DNA of 21,763 bases from Chara braunii (taxonomy: Eukaryota > Streptophyta > Charophyceae > Charales > Characeae): positions 713,932 through 735,694 of the forward strand of contig BFEA01000052.1 of NCBI GenBank assembly GCA_003427395.1, given 5' to 3'. Position numbers and translations under genes: made by a program. Position 1 is the first letter of the stretch; each line of letters starts with the position of its first letter. This document shows, piece after piece, positions 16,441 through 21,763 of this stretch. Under the pieces are notes generated by a model. The model was not told where the DNA came from, did no database searches, and worked only from the letters and a program-made list of their open reading frames with translations.

Positions 16441-17552
16441 CGAGTCCGAAGACGACGGTCTCGTGGGACGCAGAGCAAGTCCTTGCCTCGCGAGTGGAGA
16501 AGCAAGTACCCATCGACGATGCGATAGTTGCTGGCCGGCGGGTGATCCAAACATAGTTGTGCATATAGCGTGGCGAAATCCGGATCAGACTCGTAGCCCC
16601 GAATGAAGTGTCACTGGAGTTCCTCATCGAATGAGGAGGCATGATGTGTCATAGCGCAAAGATCGGGTCTTCCCGAGAGTGCATCTGCTGCGCGATTGGA
16701 GAGGCCGACGAGATGTTTCGGTGTGACGTCAAATTGGTCGATGAAGTACATCCATCGTCCGATAGTGTTGTTCACCGTATCCTGCGTCTTGTAGTAGGTC
16801 AATGGGTTGTTCTTTGTGATCCATGTGAACCTACCACGCCCAAGGAGGAAGTGTCGCCATCGTTTGAGAGCCATCACAAACGCGAGCAGCTCCTTCTTCC
16901 TTGCATCATCAAGTGAGTTGATGGGAGACACCTTGTGGCTGAAGTACTCCAGGGGATGGTAGTCATCGTCGTCGTGTTGTTCCAAGACTGCCCCAATACC
17001 ATAGTCGATGGCGCTGGTTGTCACTCTCGTTGGCAAGGTGGGGTCGTAGATGCTAAGGACGGGTGCCATGAGCATGGTCGTCTCGAGTGCTTGGAGTGAC
17101 CAGCGTGCTTCGTAGTCGAATACGAATGGCACGTTTGGCGCTTGTAATCTCGTCAATGGTGCGACAATCCTTGAGTATTTGGTGATGAAACGTTGGTAGT
17201 AGCCTGCCAACCCCATGAATGAGAGAACGTTTGTGGTGTTGGTGGGCTCGGGCCATACGAGGATGACCTCAATCTTGTTCGTGAGCGGACGGATGACTTG
17301 CGGCGTCACATAACGGCCCAAGTATTCGAGCTCCTGCCGCACGAATTCACATTTGTCGCGGTTGGCTTTGTACTTGGCTTGTCGTAGCCGCTCCAAAACG
17401 GTGCGCAGGTGCTCCACATGCTCGTCCAAACTCCGGCTGTACACCAAGATATCGTTGAGGTAGATAAGTACAAATTCGTCCAGAATGTGTTGGGACTCCG
17501 TCGTCATAGCCGCTTGGAACATGGTCGGGGCATTCATAAGGCCAAAAGGCAT
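16441..17552 (-). pseudogene. pol: Copy B RT C-terminal half and RNase H
   Basis: Open frame 17552-16611. It begins 'VMPFGLMNAPTMF' and has the RT box IYLNDILVY (17451-17462): the first Asp of YxDD is Asn (AAC, against GAC in copy A), which should abolish polymerase activity. The thumb and connection 'GLAGYYQRFITKYSRI' are intact. RNase H has TTSAIDYGIG, KKELLAF, TKNNPLTY and ADALSGRP, with the same replaced Asp positions as copy A. TGA 16611-16613 replaces a Trp codon kept in A, after which the linker to integrase continues in frame. Confidence 0.89.
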
Positions 17553-17558
17553 AACCAG

Positions 17559-18362
17559 CTATTTGAAATGGCCATATCGCGTCTTGAACGCGGTTTTGTA
17601 GTGGTCCTCCCCCCGGATCTCGAGTTGGTGATATCCCGATTTGAGGTCAAGCTTGGAGAAAAATTTTGCGCCGCCCAGTGGTTCGAGAAGGTCGTCGATG
17701 CGCGGAAGAGGGTCGGCGTTCTTGACGGTTTGTGCGTTGAGCTTGCGATAATCGATGCACAACCGCAAGTCCTTGTTCTTCTTCCGGACGAAGAGAACAG
17801 GAGCATCGTATGGCGAAGAGCTAGGCCGAATCCAACCTTTCTCCAAAAGGTCGTCGAGTTGTGCCTCAAGCACACTTAACTCTTCCTCACTCATGCGCCA
17901 AATGCAACCACGCGGAGGTACAGCCCCGGCCTCAAGAATGAATTCGTGGCGGATTGACCGATCCGGTACGACTCCTTGCGGGGCTTCGAAAACGTCGTCA
18001 TAGGCATTTAGAAGCTCAGTGATGCGTGGGTCCGTGAATGCGTCCGTCGATGCGTCCGTCGATGGGATGTCATGGGGAGGGAGGGCGTGGAGAAAACACA
18101 AACCCATCTCCTCGATGTCGTCCCGGGTGATGGAAGCTCGAATGATCGTGGCGGACACCACGTGACAGCTGATCGAAGGATGAGGTGGAGGCACCGTGCA
18201 CGGGACTAGTACTCCGTTCCAATCACGAACGCGGACGGTGTGGCTGTAGAAGTTCACCAGGTGATCCTCGCTTTGCAACCACGACATGCCCAAAATCATG
18301 TCGAACTTGGTGTCCAGAATGTCGAAGGACACCGCCTCGCTTGCATGAGGGGCGAAGTACAC
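17559..18362 (-). pseudogene. pol: Copy B protease end and RT N-terminal half
   Basis: Open frame of 267 codons that joins the C-terminal half of protease (ILGMSWL intact) directly to RT, showing that protease and RT share one frame in this family. The RT part has '[19 protein letters not shown]', '[11 protein letters not shown]' and motif [12 protein letters not shown] with its Asp. It ends at TAG 17559-17561 where copy A has TGG (Trp in HFEW). After that stop the same frame continues as the C-terminal half. A short STDAS/ASTDAF repeat near 18040 is an in-frame expansion relative to A. Confidence 0.88.
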
Positions 18363-18540
18363 GACGATAGAATCAATGCACCGGTGGATTTACTTGTGCG
18401 TTTGACTGTCGGCCAACGTGACTTGCGTGGGCTGCGACTTCCTCCGAACGCGTGGCCCCAGCCAGCGCGTACCACGAAATCTTGGCTCATATAGTTGCGA
18501 GTAGCTCCGCAATCGATCAAAGCGTTGCAGGTCACTTCTC
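18363..18540 (-). pseudogene. Copy B protease N-terminal half
   Basis: Contains ALIDCGATRNYMS (Asp codon 18512-18514, Cys 18509-18511), the same D-C-G active site as copy A. A one-base loss near 18465 (GGCCCCAGCCAG against GGCCCAAGGCCAG) shifts the frame, and a TAA lies just upstream of 18362 where A has a Ser codon. Thus the protease is split from the downstream protease-RT frame. Confidence 0.8.
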
Positions 18541-19080
18541 CGATCTGAATGCGTATGTAGAGCAATGGCGAGTCGTTGGTGGTGTACCGTTGTGTCTTGA
18601 ACTCGTGGTCGATCTTCACAAGGTAGTCGCGAAGGTCAACAACCCCTATTCTGATGTCCATCGACGTAGCTGGTACTGCAGTGTGCAAGTAATCCCGCAA
18701 TTGTGCCTTGAGGGCGTTGCAATGCGGTTTCGGCAGTCAACTAGTCGGGGGAAGGGGCATCCATTGGAAGTCCGCGAGCGTCTCAAGTCTTTACCATGAC
18801 GTCGAATACCCAGCGAAAGTTGGAGGCGAAGCTGTCGAATCGGTTGTTGATGGTGATGAAGTTGTGCATGCGGCGGTGTCTTGCACGTGGAGTGGCTTGT
18901 CCAACGGTGGGACCAAGTGGACAACATAATCCTCGTAAGTGAACNGAGGACTTGCGACATCCACATTCTCCCCAGATGTGTAGGAGGCCGCTAGCAAGGC
19001 GGCCGAATCTGGGGGAGTGAGAGGTGGAGTCGCCTCACCTCCCGCGCAGCTCAGTTTCCCGAGTTGGTGCGAGGTCGAAC
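18541..19080 (-). pseudogene. Copy B Gag-protease linker
   Basis: Pro/Ser/Thr-rich region homologous to the linker in copy A, spread over two frames (19138-18791 and 18700-18541). 'AASYTSGENVDVASP' and 'MRDYLHTAVPATS' are shared words. One ambiguous base at 18945. No stand-alone function is recognised. Confidence 0.65.
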
Positions 19081-20571
19081 ATCCTCCTTGCCTTGATCTT
19101 GGCATTGGGAGGTCTTGTGCTTGGTGTTGTTGCACCAATCGCTGCAGCCGTATCGGCTGCGGTACTTGTATTCAGCCTCGGTCAAGCTAAACCTGACCTA
19201 TGGTACTGGCTGTCCATTTCCGACCGGCGATGTTGTTTGCGCCTTCCCTTTTCCACGGGAGTTGTTGTTGCTTCGCAGCTGGACGGCAGCCACCTGATCT
19301 CCGTCACGTGATGTTGGGGTGGTTGCCGGGTCTTCCACAAGGTCGTCCGGTTGGACTGCAGCGACGGGCTGCGGACGCGGACCAAATTTCCCTTCCTCCA
19401 CATAGGCTGGCTGCCACGCTGATTTCTCTTGTGCAGCAGCCCGGTTGGTCTTGACGATCTGACGAGCATTGTCGATGATTTTGGCGAAGGTCAGTATTGT
19501 GTACGATCACCGAGTGCGAGGCTCAAGGTGGCACACGGCTGGTTTTAAAACTCCTGACACAGATGCAAAAATGGCAAGTCGAGATCGGGTGTTGCCACGA
19601 TCTTTGCCATTCCCTGAGCCAGTCGTGTGTCGGTGTGTTGCCTTGAGTCATGGCGAAGACGCAGTTGATGGCGAACGTTGGGGCGTCGTCAACAATGAAC
19701 CGCTTCTTCCATTCCTTCGTTAGATCTTCCCAAGAGATCTTGTGCAGGTCGGCGACTTGGACGTCGTGGATGGTTGCCATGTGGCTGAGCCAGATCTGGC
19801 ATCCGCCCTTGGCGTTGGGGAACAGCACCGAAGTGATCGGGAACCTGATGAATCCAAAGCTCCGTCATAAAGCCTTGCCACCAGGTGACCGGGTCCTGAT
19901 GCGTATAGTCATCAAACTTTTCAATCCGGAACCTCGGCATCTTGTACTGCCATGATGCACTGGTGCTGCCATCGTTGTCGAACCTCGTTCTTCAAGGCGT
20001 CAAGCTGCTCGCTGATGGAGGAGGCTGGTGCGGCGAAAGTGCTGATGTTGCCGATCATCACGAGTACATGGTCAATTCGCTGCTCCAACTAGCGGGTAGA
20101 GGCTCCATTGCTGGGTTCGCCAGCATCTGGTCTTGGTGCTGCTTGCTCCGAGTCCTGTACACGGGTATGAAGTGCCCGTGTAGCATCCTTATGTTCCTGG
20201 TGTTGTTTCTCTAACTCGGACTGCAGGTGGTTACAAGTGTAAACCAACCGGGTCATGAGTTTGGAGAGGCTCTTCCGATGTTGCGTCGTCGTGGCCCTCA
20301 AATGGTTCAAAATGCCAGAACTTGAGCCTATCGACGCTGGCGGTTTCGTGCCGCTGCAGCAGGTCTTGTGGGCATCTGCGTCAGCTGCGGCCTGAAGCCT
20401 CTGCTTTTCAGCTGCGGCCTCCACTTCAGCCTGTATGCGGGCAGCCTCGGCTGCCGCCTGGCGCTGTTCCTCAGCCTCGATCAGTGCGAGCTGATCTTGG
20501 ATCCGCTGTCGGAACTCAGCAATGCACTTGCTGGCCAGTTGGCCTGGCATGCCCAAAACAGAACCCGTCAT
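19081..20571 (-). pseudogene. gag: Copy B gag (multiply broken)
   Basis: Start at ATG 20571-20569 in GCCACCATGAC context. The first 160 residues are open: an Ala/Glu/Gln coiled coil without the stop present in A, then a Gln/His/Glu-rich segment, ending at TAG 20089-20091 (CAG in A). A 20-base gap relative to A near 19980 shifts the frame. Next come 'MPRFRIEKFDDYTHQDP' and 'WWQGF' (19940 onward), another shift, then 'ISWEDLTKEWKKRF' with the gag-core end 'FAMTQGNTPT'. The zinc knuckle (19102-19146) is intact, with Cys-His spacing CX3CX4HX4C in this alignment. Capsid/nucleocapsid role as in other gags. Confidence 0.8.
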
Positions 20572-21219
20572 GGTGGCGGGGCACTGCTGACATGGCACTG
20601 CTGCTGCCGTGGCACTGCTGACATGGCACTACTGACGTGGCACTGTTGCTGACCTGGCACTGGTGACGTGGCAGTTACCAAACCGGGAATGCAGGCAAAG
20701 GGCTGGGTGGGAGGGAAACGCAGGAAGGTAACCAAACTGCACTTTCCATTCCCGGTCCTAATCAACAGCACAAAATAAAAAAATAAAAGAAGCCCCCCCC
20801 CTTTTTTTTTCCTTTTTTTTTTCGAGTATCTGTCGATCAGCTATCAGGAGGCTTTTACGGAGTACTATGAGTGAGATCTAGGCAAGGTTTCGCAAAGTTT
20901 CGGCTTTCAAAAAAAATGCGGTCTTGAAAAAACAATTTGCGCGAAATAGAATGGAGTTTCCACTTTCAGAGAAGAATAGATCCAGTTTCCGAGAATATGA
21001 CAACCTCCCTAGTTCACCTAATATGCCCAGAGAGAAAAAGAAAAACAACAAAATGCTAATATCCAACTTTCTGAAGATTTGTTGCAGAAAAAAATAATAA
21101 TAATAAAAAAGAAAAAATTGCAGAGATTTTGACGAAGCCCTACTTGATTAACTAATAATCAATCAATCAAGCAAGCAAGCTCGCTTCTTGATTGGGCGGA
21201 TCCTCTGATTGAGAGGTCC
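20572..21219 (-). other. Copy B 5' leader
   Basis: Homologous to the leader of A: minisatellite next to gag (20577-20676), polypyrimidine run 20793-20820 (polypurine on the sense strand), A-rich runs, and an AATC/AAGC-rich tract near 21158-21180. No gene supported. Confidence 0.65.
20577..20676. repeat. Leader minisatellite of copy B
   Basis: About six to seven degenerate units of the same core as in copy A, so the array is shorter. Confidence 0.78.
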
Positions 21220-21231
21220 GCTCAGATACCA
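21220..21231 (-). other. Primer binding site of copy B
   Basis: Minus strand TGGTATCTGAGC, six bases after the LTR3 end. Identical to copy A. Confidence 0.82.
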
Positions 21232-21237
21232 AACTGT

Positions 21238-21692
21238 TGCATACTGGAATGGTGCAGACCAGAACAACAACCGACCGCTCTCACATAGTACAGGATAGCG
21301 CAGCGGAAGGCTAAAATAACAATGATCAGACCAATCAATGACGCAATGCAGACCAAGCATACATCATCATTATCGCATGGTGTGAAGGGGCCTGGCACTA
21401 CACACAGGATGAAAGCGCCAGGCTCAGATCATCCACAGACAAAGAGGAGGGGGATTAGACAAAGAGGAAGGGAAGGATGTGGATGTCGTCAACACCAAGT
21501 CTTCGATATAGATCCCAAATAATCCCCCCCATCCAATGTCGCTGTTCCCATATCGAGTCGGAATCCAAATGTCGCCAAATTTCGAATTCACAAAATTCTA
21601 TCTATCTCGCTGTCTCGTAGTCTATCAGATAGCGAGAAGTAAGGTAGTGAGAGGGTGAGGGAGAGATGGTGGACTGGAGGAGGAAGAAGAAG

Positions 21693-21759
<67 letters not shown>

Positions 21760-21763
21760 GCTA
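21238..21763 (-). repeat. LTR3 (5' LTR of copy B, cut by window end)
   Basis: Its first 526 bases (U5 side) align with LTR1 and LTR2, with clearly more differences than those two show to each other. Its CT run is at another place (see next entry). The U3 end, TATA region, antisense exon segment and any target duplication lie outside. Confidence 0.9.
21698..21756. repeat. (CT)n microsatellite in LTR3
   Basis: About 29 units following GAAGAA. LTR1 and LTR2 have only a handful of CT units at this spot, and instead carry their long run about 100 bases earlier. Confidence 0.93.

Larger units (their letters stand above)
6589..21763 (-). mobile_element. Tandem array of two Ty3/gypsy elements sharing a middle LTR (LTR1-A-LTR2-B-LTR3)
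   Basis: Three related LTRs start at 6589, 13987 and 21238, in the same orientation. They are separated by two homologous internal regions, A (7683-13986, 6304 bp) and B (15064-21237, 6174 bp). Both internal regions are bounded by the same 13-bp polypurine tract and the same primer site six bases from the LTR. Genes run on the minus strand: gag, protease, RT, RNase H, integrase, chromodomain. Both copies are dead. A and B differ by many substitutions and indels, so this is not a very recent duplication. The right-hand LTR is cut by the window end, so target-site duplications cannot be tested. Confidence 0.93.

Noticed and set aside
15508-16527. Plus-strand open frame of 339 codons
   Set aside because: It lies exactly antisense to the copy B integrase, has no recognisable domain, and its counterpart in copy A (8274-9053) is differently broken. 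Shadow of the real gene.
1-21763. tRNA or rRNA genes
   Set aside because: No cloverleaf or rRNA core sequence noticed; the tRNA-like match is only the 12-base primer sites.

Overview
The window is eukaryotic, repeat-dominated DNA with no recognisable host gene. It holds three decayed Ty3/gypsy (Metaviridae-type) LTR retrotransposon bodies. An integrase chromodomain, an initiator-Met-like primer site, plant-style long LTRs with CT/GA microsatellites, and scattered single-base Ns point to a draft assembly of a large plant or streptophyte-algal genome. The gag/pol style looks like that of charophytes such as Chara, but this is an impression and was not tested by any search.

Layout. (1) 1-4767, plus strand: element 1. 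It has an open gag with a perfect CCHC knuckle, then a pol broken by stops and frameshifts (protease, reverse transcriptase, RNase H, integrase, chromodomain). A polypurine tract at 4754-4767 marks the start of its 3' LTR; its 5' end lies left of the window. (2) About 4768-6588: the 3' LTR of element 1, whose right edge cannot be fixed, then unique AT-richer DNA with microsatellites and one good stem-loop. (3) 6589-21763, minus strand: a tandem array LTR1 - internal A - LTR2 - internal B - LTR3 of one second family. LTR edges are TG...CA, with identical 13-bp polypurine tracts at 7683-7695 and 15064-15076 and identical primer binding sites at 13969-13980 and 21220-21231. LTR2 is shared: it is the 5' LTR of A and the 3' LTR of B. 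LTR3 runs off the right end.

Reading 5'->3' on the minus strand, each internal region runs PBS, leader with a 'GTGCCACATCAGCA'-type minisatellite, gag (alanine/glutamate-rich coiled coil, gag core, zinc knuckle), protease (DCGAT), RT, RNase H, integrase, chromodomain, polypurine tract, LTR. Gag and protease appear to share one frame in this family. In element 1 they are in different frames.

Copies A and B are both dead, with mostly non-overlapping lesions, so each copy shows what the other has lost. Copy A has a 61-bp tandem duplication and a 12-bp deletion in integrase that breaks the D,D-35-E spacing. Copy B has the RT box YLDD changed to YLND. Both copies share unusual RNase H residues. 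The least expected feature is in the LTRs: on the strand opposite to retrotransposon transcription, LTR1 and LTR2 both keep a branch-point/acceptor/37-nt exon/donor arrangement with an ATG, suggestive of a captured host 5' exon.
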